From Pseudacidovorax intermedius (GTDB taxonomy: Bacteria; Pseudomonadota; Gammaproteobacteria; Burkholderiales; Burkholderiaceae_C), in contig NZ_LDSL01000064.1 in the NCBI RefSeq assembly GCF_001476815.1, forward strand, positions 1 through 64,000: 64,000 nt of DNA, given 5' to 3'. Under the pieces are notes generated by a model. That model was given only the letters and a program-made list of their open reading frames with translations, did not search any database and was not told the origin of the DNA. A program made the translations under genes and the position numbers. This document shows positions 28,582 through 41,094 of the stretch, one piece after another (position 1 is the stretch's first letter; every line of letters begins with the position of its first letter).

Positions 28582-30287
28582 ACGAAATCCTCTCGCTACT
28601 CGACCGCCTGCTCGACTTCACCATGCCGCACCTAGTGGCGGTACCGGTGCTGCTGCCGCTGTTCACGGCCGCACTGATGCTGCTGCTGGGCGAGCAGCGC
28701 CGGCGCGCCAAGTCGGTGCTGACCGTGGTTTCCGGCCTGCTCGGCATGCTGGCGGCGCTGGCCCTGCTGCGCTGGGTCAACACGCCCGACACGGGCGGCG
28801 GCCCCGGCTCCATCGGCGTGTACCTGCCGGGCAACTGGCCCGCGCCCTTCGGCATCGTGCTGGTGGCCGACCGACTGTCGACCATGATGGTGGCGCTCAC
28901 GGGCGTGGTGGCCTTCGCCGCCTCCATCTACTCCACCTCGCGCTGGGACCGGGCCGGCGTGCATTTCCACCCGCTGCTGCAGTTGCAGCTGATGGGCCTG
29001 AACGGCGCCTTCCTGACCGGCGACCTGTTCAACCTCTTCGTGTTCTTCGAGGTGATGCTGGCGGCGTCCTACGGCCTGCTGCTGCACGGCTCGGGGTCGC
29101 TGCGGGTGCGCGCCGGGCTGCATTACATCGCGATCAACCTCGCGGCCTCGTCGCTGTTCCTCATCGGCGCGGCCATGCTGTACGGCGTGACCGGGACACT
29201 CAATCTCGCGGACCTGAGCCAGCGCATCGCCGAGGTGGCGCCGGCCGACCGCGGCCTGCTGCATGCCGGCGCGGCCATCCTGGCGGCGGCCTTCTTCGCC
29301 AAGGCGGGCGCCTGGCCGCTGAACTTCTGGCTGGTGCCCGGCTACAGCGCGGCGGTGTCGCCGGTGAGCGCGGTCTTCGCGCTGCTGACCAAGCTGGGCG
29401 TGTACGTGGTGCTGCGCACGTGGACGCTGTTCTTCGGCGTCGACGCGGGCGACTCGGCCCTCTACGGCCAGTGGGTGATCGTGGGGCTGGGCCTGGCCAC
29501 GCTGACGGTGGGCTCGCTCGGCATGCTCGGCTCGCAGCGGCTGTCGCACATGGCGAGCTTCGCGGTGGTGGTGTCGGCCGGCACGCTGCTGGCGGCGGTC
29601 GGGCTGGGGCAGGAATCGGTCTGGGCCGGCGCGCTGTACTACCTGCTGGGTTCTACGCTGGCCGCCAGCGCGCTCTTCCTGCTGATCGACATGATCGAGC
29701 GGTGGCGCAACGCCGGCCACAGCATCGCGCCGCACGAATCGGCGGCGACCACGCCCTTCCTCACCGAGGACCTGCAGGCGCTGGACGACGTCAACCTGGA
29801 CGACGAGGCGCAGGCCCTGTACGGCCGCGCCATTCCCGCCGGCGTGGCCTTCCTGGGCCTGGCCTTCGTCTGCTGCGTGCTGCTGCTGGCCGGCCTGCCG
29901 CCGCTGCCGGGCTTCATCGGCAAGTTCGCGATGCTCTCGGGCCTGCTGGAGGGCCAGCGCACCGGCGCCTGGGGCTGGGCCTTCATGGCGCTGCTGCTGG
30001 TGTCGGGCTTCCTGACGCTGGTGGCCTTCTCGCGCAGCGGCATCCGACATTTCTGGACCCACACGCAGACCACGCTGCCCGCCCTGCGCGCACTGGAAGT
30101 GCTGCCGGTGGCCGGCCTGCTGGCGGCCTGCGTCGCGCTGGCCGTGGGCGCCGGCCCGGTTCTGCTGCATGCCCAGGCCACGGCGGCCAACCTGATCGAC
30201 ACCCGCGACTACCGCGCGGCCGTGTTCGCCGCCCGCCCCAAGCCCGGCCCGACGACCGCCGGCCCGCGGCTGGAGGTCCGGCCGTGA
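28578..30287 (+). CDS. mrpD: Mrp/Pha antiporter subunit D
   Basis: 569-residue NuoM/N-like antiporter subunit with about 14 helices. The conserved glutamate is in FNLFVFFEVMLAASYGLL and the conserved lysine in FFAKAGAWPLNFWL, as in other MrpD proteins. A hydrophilic loop of about 50 residues (around residues 375-415) is longer than usual, and a polar tail ends the protein. Start and stop both overlap neighbouring genes (ATGA with mrpC, TGATG with mrpE), so subunit synthesis is coupled. Confidence 0.93.
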   Translation: MNEILSLLDRLLDFTMPHLVAVPVLLPLFTAALMLLLGEQRRRAKSVLTVVSGLLGMLAALALLRWVNTPDTGGGPGSIGVYLPGNWPAPFGIVLVADRLSTMMVALTGVVAFAASIYSTSRWDRAGVHFHPLLQLQLMGLNGAFLTGDLFNLFVFFEVMLAASYGLLLHGSGSLRVRAGLHYIAINLAASSLFLIGAAMLYGVTGTLNLADLSQRIAEVAPADRGLLHAGAAILAAAFFAKAGAWPLNFWLVPGYSAAVSPVSAVFALLTKLGVYVVLRTWTLFFGVDAGDSALYGQWVIVGLGLATLTVGSLGMLGSQRLSHMASFAVVVSAGTLLAAVGLGQESVWAGALYYLLGSTLAASALFLLIDMIERWRNAGHSIAPHESAATTPFLTEDLQALDDVNLDDEAQALYGRAIPAGVAFLGLAFVCCVLLLAGLPPLPGFIGKFAMLSGLLEGQRTGAWGWAFMALLLVSGFLTLVAFSRSGIRHFWTHTQTTLPALRALEVLPVAGLLAACVALAVGAGPVLLHAQATAANLIDTRDYRAAVFAARPKPGPTTAGPRLEVRP

Positions 30288-30778
30288 TGCGCCGCCTGAT
30301 CCCCTCGCCGCCGCTCACCATCGCGCTGTGGGTGGTGTGGCTGCTGCTCAACCAGTCGCTGCATCCGGCCACGATGCTGCTCGGCGCGCTGCTGGCGGTG
30401 GTGGTGCCGCTGCTCACCAAGGGCCTTCGGCCCGCGACGGTGCGCATGCGCAAGCCGATGCTGGCGCTGCGCCTCGTGCGGCTGGTGGTGGTCGACCTGC
30501 TGGCCTCGGCGCTGGGCGTGGCCCGCGCGCTGCTGACGCGGCGCACGCCGCAGATCCGTTCTGCCTTCGTGCGCGTGCCGCTGGCCATGCGCGATCCCAA
30601 CGGCCTGGCGGTGCTGGCGATGATCCTGTGCCTGACGCCCGGCACGGCCTGGGCCGAACTCGCCGTCGACCGCAGCCAGCTGCTGCTGCACGTGTTCGAC
30701 GTGCACGACGAGGCGGACCTGATCGAGCGCATCAAGCTGCGCTACGAAACCGTCCTGATGGAGATCTTCGAGTCATGA
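30287..30778 (+). CDS. mrpE: Mrp/Pha antiporter subunit E
   Basis: 163-residue MnhE/MrpE protein: two N-terminal helices (LTIALWVVWLLLNQSL and HPATMLLGALLAVVVPLL), then a cytoplasmic domain with the family signature LAMILCLTPGTAWAEL and LLLHVFDVHDEADLI. It shares one base with the mrpD stop (TGATG) and overlaps mrpF by four bases. MrpE helps assembly of the complex. Despite lacking an upstream gap, the start is unambiguous because of family similarity from MRRLIPSPPLT onward. Confidence 0.92.
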   Translation: MRRLIPSPPLTIALWVVWLLLNQSLHPATMLLGALLAVVVPLLTKGLRPATVRMRKPMLALRLVRLVVVDLLASALGVARALLTRRTPQIRSAFVRVPLAMRDPNGLAVLAMILCLTPGTAWAELAVDRSQLLLHVFDVHDEADLIERIKLRYETVLMEIFES

Positions 30779-31053
30779 CGCCTGTTCTGTTCTGGGCGCT
30801 CAAGGGCGCGTTGTTCCTGCTGGCGGTCGCCATGCTGTGCGCGCTGTTCCGCCTGCTGGCCGGGCCCACGGCACAGGACCGGGTGATGGCGCTCGACTGC
30901 CTCTACATCAACGGCATGCTGATGATGCTGACGCTGGGCATCGTGTATTCCAGCAGCGTCTACTTCGAGGCGGCGATGCTGATCGCGCTGTTCGGCTTCG
31001 TGGGCACCACGGCGCTGGCCAAGTTCCTGCTGCGCGGCGAGGTGATCGAATGA
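30775..31053 (+). CDS. mrpF: Mrp/Pha antiporter subunit F
   Basis: 92-residue protein with three transmembrane helices, matching MnhF/MrpF in size. The signature LLAGPTAQDRVMALDCLYING is typical, with the conserved Asp in DRVMALD. It overlaps mrpE and mrpG by ATGA junctions. MrpF has been linked to sodium cholate efflux in Bacillus, but here it is best treated as a structural subunit. Confidence 0.92.
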   Translation: MTPVLFWALKGALFLLAVAMLCALFRLLAGPTAQDRVMALDCLYINGMLMMLTLGIVYSSSVYFEAAMLIALFGFVGTTALAKFLLRGEVIE

Positions 31054-31448
31054 GCGGCGCCTTCGCCTTCTGGATCGAGGCCCTCACCGCCCTGCTGGTG
31101 CTGGTGGGCGCCGCCTTCGCGGCCATCGGCTCCTTCGGGCTGGTGCGCATGCCCAGCTTCTTCCGCCGCATCCACACCCCGACGCTGGGCGCCACGGCCG
31201 GCGTGTGGTCGGTGTCGCTGGCGACGGCGGTGTACTTCTCGGCGCAGGGTTTCTACCTCTTCCTGCATGCCGCGCTGATCGCGATGTTCGTCGCGCTCAC
31301 GGCGCCGATCACCACGATCTTCCTGACCCGCGCCGCCCTGTTCCGCGAGCGGCAGAAGGGCGGCGACGTGCCGCCGCCGGCGGCCACGCGCGCCGACGGC
31401 GAGGACCCCGCCGAAGCGGCGGTGCGTCCCGACAGGACGCCGGACTGA
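31050..31448 (+). CDS. mrpG: Mrp/Pha antiporter subunit G
   Basis: 132-residue MnhG/MrpG protein with three helices: LVLVGAAFAAIGSFGLVRMP, SVSLATAVYFSAQGFYLFLH and FVALTAPITTIFLTRAALF. The motif RMPSFFRRIHTPTLGATAG is diagnostic. A polar tail of about 35 residues rich in Asp, Glu and Pro follows. It completes the antiporter operon. A 7-bp hairpin (AGGCGGC / GCCGCCT, 31455-31476) follows the stop but lacks a T-run. Confidence 0.92.
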   Translation: MSGAFAFWIEALTALLVLVGAAFAAIGSFGLVRMPSFFRRIHTPTLGATAGVWSVSLATAVYFSAQGFYLFLHAALIAMFVALTAPITTIFLTRAALFRERQKGGDVPPPAATRADGEDPAEAAVRPDRTPD

Positions 31449-31529
31449 TCGCCCAGGCGGCACGGACAAGCCGCCTTGCGCAGTCGCGCGCAGTCCGTTA
31501 ACGTCTTGTAACTTCTCAGCTTCCTGCGA

Positions 31530-32558
31530 ATGCTCATGGTCGACAAGCGCCGCCTGCTCCGATCCTGTGCGGCCCTGGCCGCCACCGCCTGCGCGCCTGC
31601 CTGGGCCCAGGTGGGGCCGCGCCCGGCCCGGCCCGCCTCCGCGCCGCCCGAGGCCGATGCCGCCTGGCCGACGCGGCCGGTGCAGCTGATGGTGGGCTTT
31701 CCGCCCAACGCCTCGCCCGACACCGCCGCCCGCATCGTTGCCGCCCCCCTTGCCAAGCTGCTGGGCCAGCCGGTCGACGTGGCCAACAAACCGGGTTCAA
31801 GCGGCAACGTGGCGGCCGATGCGGTAGCGAAGGCGCGCGACGACCACACCCTGGGCGTGCTGATCAACGGCAACCTGACCATCGCCCGGCTGCTCGACCA
31901 CGCCGTGCCCTTCGATCCCGAAAAGGACTTCGCGCCCATCGGCCTGATCGGCACTGCCCCGCTGGTGCTGGCCACCAGCGCCAAGGCCCAGGGCCACCGG
32001 CCCGACGAACTGCTGCTGTGGGCGCGCAACCTGGGAGCCGACGCCCGCTACGGCACGCCAGGCGCCGGCACCGTCGGCCACCTGGGCATGGAACTGCTCA
32101 AGATGCGCACCAGCATCAGCGCCCGCCACCAGCCCTTCGCCGGCAACCCGCAGGTGGTGGAAGCGATGCTGGCCGGCCAGATCGAACTGGCGCTGCTGCC
32201 GCCGGGCCTGGCGCTGCCGGCCGTCAAAGACGGGCGGCTCAAGGCCATCGGCATCACCGCGCCGGAGCGCAGCCCGCTCACCGGCGGCATGCCCACCCTG
32301 CGCGAGGCCGACGTGCGTGGCGCCGACCTGGAGATCTGGACCGCGCTGGCGGGCCCCGCCGGCCAGTCGACCGCCTCGATGGCCCGCATGAATGCCGCGC
32401 TGCAGTCGGTGCTGCGCACGCCCGAGGTGCGGGACGCCCTGCTCGCCGCCGGCTGGCAGGCCCGCGGCGGCACGCCGGAGGCGCTGGTGCGCCGCATCCG
32501 CAGCGACACGGCCACGCTGGGCGGCGTGATCATGATGCGCGGCATTCGCGCCGGCTGA
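31530..32558 (+). CDS. Tripartite tricarboxylate transporter (Bug-family) substrate-binding protein
   Basis: 342-residue periplasmic binding protein of the TctC/Bug family, which is greatly expanded in Burkholderiales. A signal peptide (VDKRRLLRSCAALAATACA, cleaved near AWA) precedes the fold. Family features are WPTRPVQLMVGFPPNASPDTAARIVA near the mature N-terminus and GYGTPGAGTVGHLGMELL-like text in the middle, seen as ARYGTPGAGTVGHLGMELL. Bug proteins bind carboxylates or aromatic compounds. No TctA or TctB membrane genes are adjacent, so it is an orphan. Translation could begin at 31530 or at the second Met, 31536. Confidence 0.86.
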   Translation: MLMVDKRRLLRSCAALAATACAPAWAQVGPRPARPASAPPEADAAWPTRPVQLMVGFPPNASPDTAARIVAAPLAKLLGQPVDVANKPGSSGNVAADAVAKARDDHTLGVLINGNLTIARLLDHAVPFDPEKDFAPIGLIGTAPLVLATSAKAQGHRPDELLLWARNLGADARYGTPGAGTVGHLGMELLKMRTSISARHQPFAGNPQVVEAMLAGQIELALLPPGLALPAVKDGRLKAIGITAPERSPLTGGMPTLREADVRGADLEIWTALAGPAGQSTASMARMNAALQSVLRTPEVRDALLAAGWQARGGTPEALVRRIRSDTATLGGVIMMRGIRAG

Positions 32559-32619
32559 GTCGCTCCGCGCGGCCTCTCGCCTGTCCTGTGCCGGACTGCA
32601 CCGCGGCGGGCGGCTTCCT

Positions 32620-33552
32620 ATGATCGCCGCCATGTACGCACCTCGCCGTCCGTCCCGCTCCGACTTCGTTCCCGTGCGCAACCTGCGCTACCACGTGCTG
32701 AGCTGGGGCGAGCCCTCCGCCGCCCGCGCGCCGCTCGTCCTGCTGCACGGCTGGATGGACGTGGCGGCCTCCTGGCAGTTCGTCGTCGACGCCCTGGCGC
32801 AGGACCGCCACGTCATCGCCCCCGACTGGCGCGGCTTCGGCCGCACCGGCGGCGGCGGCGCCGACAACTACTGGATGCCCGACTACCTGGCCGACCTCGA
32901 CTGGCTGCTCGACCACCACGCCGGCGACCAGCGCGTGGACCTGGTCGGTCACAGCATGGGCGGCAACGTGGCCATGGCCTACGCCGGCGTGCGGCCGAAC
33001 CGCATCCGGCGCCTGGTCAACCTGGAAGGCTTCGGCATGCCGGCTTTCCGGCCCGACGAGGCGCCCGGCCGCTATGCCCGCTGGATCGACGAGAACAAGA
33101 AGCTGCATGCCGGCGGCATGGCGCTGTCGGGCTATGCCGACGCCGACGGCGTGGCCCGCCGCCTGGCCAAGACCAACCCGCGCCTGGCCGCCGACAAAGC
33201 CGCCTGGCTGGCGCGCCAGTGGGCGCAGCCCGTGCGCCAGGCCGACGGCAGCGAGCGCTGGGAGATCGAGGGCGATGCGGCGCACAAGGTGATCAACGCC
33301 AACATCTTCCGCGTCGACGAGATCCTGGCGCTCTATGCCGCCATCACCGCGCCGGTGCTGGCCGTGGAGGCCGGCGACGACAGCCTGGCCGGCTGGTGGG
33401 CCGGCCGCTACACCCTGGAGGAATACCACCAGCGCCTGCGCAGCCTGCGCGACGTGCGCACGGCGCGCGTGGAAGATGCGGGCCACATGCTTCATCACGA
33501 CCAGCCCGCGCAGGTGGCCGCCTTGATCGAGGACTTCTGCGCCGCCGGCTGA
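32620..33552 (+). CDS. Alpha/beta hydrolase
   Basis: 310-residue alpha/beta-hydrolase. The oxyanion-hole motif LLHGWMD is followed by the nucleophile elbow GHSMGG with Ser112. The likely acid is in EAGDDSLAGWW, and the catalytic His is in DAGHMLHHDQPAQ near residue 289, so the triad looks complete. An internal ATG at 32632 (MYAPRRPSRSDF) is an equally good start. Substrate is unknown; esterases, haloalkane dehalogenase-like and epoxide hydrolase-like enzymes share these motifs. It stands between the orphan Bug protein and the signalling cluster, with no clear functional link. Confidence 0.85.
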   Translation: MIAAMYAPRRPSRSDFVPVRNLRYHVLSWGEPSAARAPLVLLHGWMDVAASWQFVVDALAQDRHVIAPDWRGFGRTGGGGADNYWMPDYLADLDWLLDHHAGDQRVDLVGHSMGGNVAMAYAGVRPNRIRRLVNLEGFGMPAFRPDEAPGRYARWIDENKKLHAGGMALSGYADADGVARRLAKTNPRLAADKAAWLARQWAQPVRQADGSERWEIEGDAAHKVINANIFRVDEILALYAAITAPVLAVEAGDDSLAGWWAGRYTLEEYHQRLRSLRDVRTARVEDAGHMLHHDQPAQVAALIEDFCAAG

Positions 33553-33653
33553 GCCTGCGCCGCCCCGGCCGCCCACAAGCGGCCTTTTCCGACAGTCCGC
33601 AGGCACGCCATCGGGCAGACTCTTTCGGTTTTGCCCTGACTACCGCCTGCCCC

Positions 33654-37147
<3,494 letters not shown>

Positions 37148-37151
<4 letters not shown>

Positions 37152-38077
37152 GCGCCAACCCCGCGCGGCAGGGCGCCAGCCCCGGCGAGGCCGGCGGCGA
37201 CGTGCTGCCGCAGCGCGGCGCGCGCGGCGGCCCGGCACCGGGCGAGCCCGCCCCGCCGCCGCCCAGCGCGGCCGACATCGAGGTGCGGCTGCTGATGGAA
37301 GCCATCTACCTGCGCTACAGCCACGACTTCCGCGACTACACCGGCGCCTCGCAGAAGCGCCGCGTGAACTATGCGCTGGAACAGATGGGCTTTCGCAGCA
37401 TCTCGGCCCTGCAGGAGCAGGTGCTGCGCGACGACCAGGTCTTCGGCCGGCTGCTGCAGTACCTCACCGTTCCGGTCAGCGAGATGTTCCGCGACCCGGA
37501 CTACTTCCTCGCGCTGCGCCAGCAGGTGGTGCCGGTGCTGCACACCTACCCGTCCATCAAAGTCTGGGTGGCCGGCTGCAGCACGGGCGAGGAGGTCTAT
37601 TCCCTCGCCATCCTGCTGCGCGAGGAAGGCCTGCTCGACCGCGCACTCATCTACGCCACCGACATCAACCCGCAGTCGCTGGAGAAGGCGCGACAGGGCA
37701 TCTTCCCGGCCGACGCGGTGCGCGAGTACACGGCCAACTACCAGCGTGCCGGCGGGCGCAAGTCCTTCTCCGACTATTACACCGCCGCCTACGGCAGCGC
37801 CCGCTTCGACCCCGCGCTGTGTGCCAACGTGATCTTCGCGGACCACAGCCTGGCCACCGACAGCGTGTTTGCCGAGACGCACCTGGTGTCCTGCCGCAAC
37901 GTGCTCATCTACTTCAACCGGCGGCTGCAGGACCGGGCGCTGGGCCTCTTCCACGACTCGCTGTGCCACCGCGGCTTCCTGGGGCTGGGCGCCAAGGAGA
38001 GCATCGACTTCTCCGCCTACGGCGAGCGCTTCGACACCCTCGCCCGGGCCGAGCGCATCTTCCGCAAGAGGGCCTGA
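37148..38077 (+). CDS. cheR: CheR-type protein-glutamate methyltransferase
   Basis: 309-residue SAM-dependent methyltransferase of the CheR family, which methylates glutamates on receptors. After a disordered Pro/Gly-rich leader comes the N-terminal helical domain (DFRDYTGASQKRRV). The SAM site WVAGCSTGEEVYSLA follows, then ATDINPQSLEKA and SCRNVLIYFN. The start is GTG at 37148, overlapping the kinase stop codon; a later ATG (37295) would remove part of the N-terminal domain. No MCP gene is nearby, so the methylation target is unknown and may be in the neighbouring kinases. Transition to cheB is TGATG. Confidence 0.9.
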
Positions 38078-38730
38078 TGCGCAGCGCGGCTTCGCCCTCC
38101 CCCGCCCCGGCCGCCCAAGCGGACGACGACGGCTTCGCGCCCGGTGCGCTGCCGGTGGTCGACGCCGTGGTCATCGGCGCCTCCGCCGGCGGCGTGGACG
38201 CCCTGCTGCGCCTGCTGGCCGACCTGCCCACGCCCTGGCGGCTGCCGATGGTCGCCGTGCTGCATCTGCCGCAGGACCGCGACAGCCGGCTGGCCGAGAT
38301 CTTCGCGCACCGCCTGCCCATCCCCGTGTGCGAAGCGCGCGACAAGGCCGACGTGGCGCCCGGCACCCTGCATTTCGCGCCGCCCGGCTACCACCTGGGC
38401 ATCGAGGCCGAACGCTGTTTCTCGCTCAGCTGCGAGCCGCCGGTGCATTTCTCGCGCCCCTCCATCGACCTGCTGATGAGCTCGGCCGCCGATGCCTACG
38501 GGCCCCGCCTGGCCGCCCTGCTGCTGACCGGCGCCAACGAGGACGGCGCGCGGGGCCTGGCCGACATCGGCCAGGCCGGCGGCCTCACGGCCGTGCAGGC
38601 ACCCGACGAAGCCCTCGCGCCCCAGATGCCGCAGGCCGCCCTGGCCCTGCGGCGCCCCGATTTCGTTCTCTCCCTGGCCCTATTGCGCCGATTGCTGATC
38701 CGGCTCGACGCCCAGCACCATGTCCACTGA
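38077..38730 (+). CDS. cheB: CheB-type methylesterase without a receiver domain
   Basis: 217-residue protein consisting only of the CheB catalytic domain. The triad is visible: Ser36 in IGASAGGVDA, His63 in VLHLPQDRDS and Asp157 in TGANEDGARG. Normal chemotaxis CheB has an N-terminal receiver that controls the esterase; here it is missing, replaced by a short Ala/Pro-rich leader. Control must come from elsewhere, perhaps from the receivers of the flanking hybrid kinases (inference). It shares one base with cheR and overlaps the next kinase gene by 11 bases. Confidence 0.9.
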   Translation: MRSAASPSPAPAAQADDDGFAPGALPVVDAVVIGASAGGVDALLRLLADLPTPWRLPMVAVLHLPQDRDSRLAEIFAHRLPIPVCEARDKADVAPGTLHFAPPGYHLGIEAERCFSLSCEPPVHFSRPSIDLLMSSAADAYGPRLAALLLTGANEDGARGLADIGQAGGLTAVQAPDEALAPQMPQAALALRRPDFVLSLALLRRLLIRLDAQHHVH

Positions 38731-39943
38731 AACGCCCGAGATCGAAACCAAGCTCCTGATCGTCGACGACCTGGAGGAGAACCTGATCGCGCTCGAGGCG
38801 CTGATCCGCGACCCGGGCCGCCGCGTGTACCAGGCGCGCTCCGGCGACGAGGCGCTGGCCCTGATGCTGGAGCACGAATTCGCCCTGGCCGTGCTGGACG
38901 TGCAGATGCCCGGCATGAACGGCTTCGAGCTGGCCGAGCTGATGCGCGGCACCGAGCGCACCCGCACCATCCCGATCATCTTCGTCAGCGCCGCCGGCCG
39001 CGAACTCAACTACGCCTTCCAGGGCTACGAGAGCGGTGCCGTCGACTTCCTGCACAAGCCGCTGGACGCGCACATGGTGCGCAGCAAGGTCAGCATCTTC
39101 GTCGAGCTGTACCACGGCCGCATGGCCCTGCGGCGCGAGATGGAGGCCCTGGCCGCGATGCACCGCGAGCAGCAGGCGCTGGTGGCCGAGCTGCGCGAGG
39201 CCCGCGCCGACCTGGAGCGCGCGGTGCGCATGCGCGACGACTTCATGTCCATGGTCTCGCACGAGCTGCGCACCCCGCTCAACACGCTCTACCTGGAGAC
39301 GCAGGTGCGCAAGATGCACCTGGCGCGCGGCCACATGTTCTTCTTCACGCCCGAGCGGCTGAAGGAGACGGCCGAACGCGACCAGCGCCAGATCCAGGCC
39401 ATGGTGCGCCTGATCGACGACCTGCTGGACGTGACGCGCATGCGCAACGGCCGCCTGTCGATGAGCCCGCAGGCATTCGACCTGAGCGCCATGGCGGCGC
39501 GCGTGGTGGCGGCCCTGGCCCAGCAGGCCGAGGCCGCCGGCACCGCCATCCACCTGGAAGCGCCCGAGCCGCTCACCGGCGTCTGGGACGAATTCCGCCT
39601 GGAGCAGGTGCTGACCAACCTGCTGACCAATGCCCTGCGCTACGGCGGCGGCAAGCCGGTGGACGTGCGCGTCGCGCTGCGCGGCGAGGAAGCCGTGATG
39701 AGCGTGCGCGACCGCGGCATCGGCATCGCGCCGGAGGACCAGGCCCGCATCTTCCAGCAGTTCGAGCGCGCCGAATCCGGCCGCCGCGAGGTCGCCAGCG
39801 GCCTGGGGCTGGGCCTGTTCATCACCCAGCAGATCGTCCAGGGCCACGGCGGGCGCATCGAACTGGAGAGCACGCCGGGCGACGGCTCCACCTTCCGCGT
39901 GGTGCTGCCCTTCGAGCCGCCCTCGGCCGACGACGCCGCGTGA
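38720..39943 (+). CDS. Receiver-histidine kinase (REC-HisKA-HATPase)
   Basis: 407-residue soluble kinase. An N-terminal receiver (about 10-125) has phospho-acceptor Asp60 in VLDVQMPG and Lys in FLHKPLD. A coiled-coil segment (about 130-172) leads to HisKA, with His181 in VSHELRTPLN, and a HATPase with LLTNALRYGGG and GLGLGLFITQQ. There is no membrane segment, so it is cytoplasmic and most likely takes its signal through its own receiver from the upstream hybrid kinase, making a phosphorelay. It ends the four-gene overlapping cluster; prfB starts 46 bases later. Confidence 0.92.
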   Translation: MSTETPEIETKLLIVDDLEENLIALEALIRDPGRRVYQARSGDEALALMLEHEFALAVLDVQMPGMNGFELAELMRGTERTRTIPIIFVSAAGRELNYAFQGYESGAVDFLHKPLDAHMVRSKVSIFVELYHGRMALRREMEALAAMHREQQALVAELREARADLERAVRMRDDFMSMVSHELRTPLNTLYLETQVRKMHLARGHMFFFTPERLKETAERDQRQIQAMVRLIDDLLDVTRMRNGRLSMSPQAFDLSAMAARVVAALAQQAEAAGTAIHLEAPEPLTGVWDEFRLEQVLTNLLTNALRYGGGKPVDVRVALRGEEAVMSVRDRGIGIAPEDQARIFQQFERAESGRREVASGLGLGLFITQQIVQGHGGRIELESTPGDGSTFRVVLPFEPPSADDAA

Positions 39944-39989
39944 GAAAATCGCGCGTTTCCCCGAACACCCGCAAGAACAGGACCGCACC

Positions 39990-41094
39990 ATGGACGCAGA
40001 ACAGATCAACCTCATTGGCACCACCCTGGCCGACCTGAGCACCCGGACGGCCGACTTGCGGAGGTATCTTTGACTTCGATGCCAAAGCCGAACGCCTGAG
40101 GACCGTCAACGCCTCGCTGGAAGATCCGTCGGTCTGGAACGACCCCAAGAAGGCCCAGGAGCTGGGCAAGGAAAAGAAGGCCCTGGACGGCGTGGTGCTG
40201 GTCATCCAGCGCCTGGAGCGGGAGCTGGCCGACAACACCGAGCTCTACGAGATGAGCAAGGAAGAAGGCGACGAGGCCGGCCTGAAGGCCATCGCCGCCG
40301 ACGCCGAGGAACTGCGCAAGGAAATCGAGCAACTCGAGTTCCGCCGCATGTTCAACAACCCGGCCGACCCGAACAACTGCTTCGTCGACATCCAGGCCGG
40401 CGCCGGCGGCACCGAGGCGCAGGACTGGGCCAGCATGCTGCTGCGCCAGTACCTCAAGTACGCCGAGCGCAAGGGCTTCAAGACCACGGTCGAGGACGAG
40501 TCCCCCGGTGAAACCGCGGGCATCAAGAGCGCCACGATCAAGGTGGAAGGCGAGTACGCCTTCGGCCTGCTGCGCACCGAGACCGGCGTGCACCGCCTGG
40601 TGCGCAAGTCGCCCTTCGACTCCTCGGGTGGGCGCCACACCAGCTTCGCCTCGCTGTTCGTCTATCCGGAGATCGACGACTCCATCGAGATCGAGATCAA
40701 CCCCTCGGACGTGCGCGTGGACACTTACCGCGCCAGCGGCGCCGGCGGCCAGCACATCAACAAGACCGACTCCGCGGTGCGCCTGACGCACTTGCCGACC
40801 GGCATCGTTGTGCAGTGCCAGGACGGCCGCAGCCAGCACAGCAACCGCGACGTGGCCTGGAAGCGCCTGCGCTCGCGCCTGTACGACTTCGAGATGCGCA
40901 AGCGCCTCGAGGAGCAGCAGAAGCTGGAGGACAGCAAGACCGACGTGGGCTGGGGCCACCAGATCCGCAGCTACGTGCTGGACAACAGCCGCATCAAGGA
41001 CCTGCGCACCGGCGTCGAGATCTCGGCCACGCAGAAGGTGCTCGACGGCGACCTGGATCCGTTCATCGAAGCCTCGCTGAAGCAGGGCGTCTGA
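39990..41094 (+). CDS. prfB: Peptide chain release factor 2, with programmed +1 frameshift
   Basis: RF2 releases peptides at UGA and UAA. It is read as 39990-40070 (27 codons) and then, after a +1 shift, 40072-41094, giving 367 residues in all (E. coli 365). The first frame ends ...RRYL at an in-frame TGA (40071-40073). The shift site CTT TGA C is preceded by a Shine-Dalgarno-like GGAGG three bases before CTT, as in E. coli. Downstream, the tripeptide anticodon SPF (in KSPFDSSGG) and the catalytic GGQ (in [12 protein letters not shown]) are intact. The gene is autoregulated: low RF2 slows termination at the TGA and favours the shift. The following HAD gene starts on the stop codon (TGATG). 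Confidence 0.96.
40061..40074 (+). promoter_or_regulatory. Programmed +1 ribosomal frameshift signal in prfB
   Basis: The sequence GGAGG TAT CTT TGA C holds all elements of the bacterial RF2 recoding site: an internal Shine-Dalgarno, a slippery CTT and a UGA followed by C, the weakest stop context. Reading shifts from CTT to TTT and continues with GAC. Confidence 0.96.

Noticed and set aside
40069-40073. prfB as a broken gene because of the in-frame TGA
   Set aside because: The stop sits in the complete RF2 +1 recoding signal and the rest of the protein is intact.
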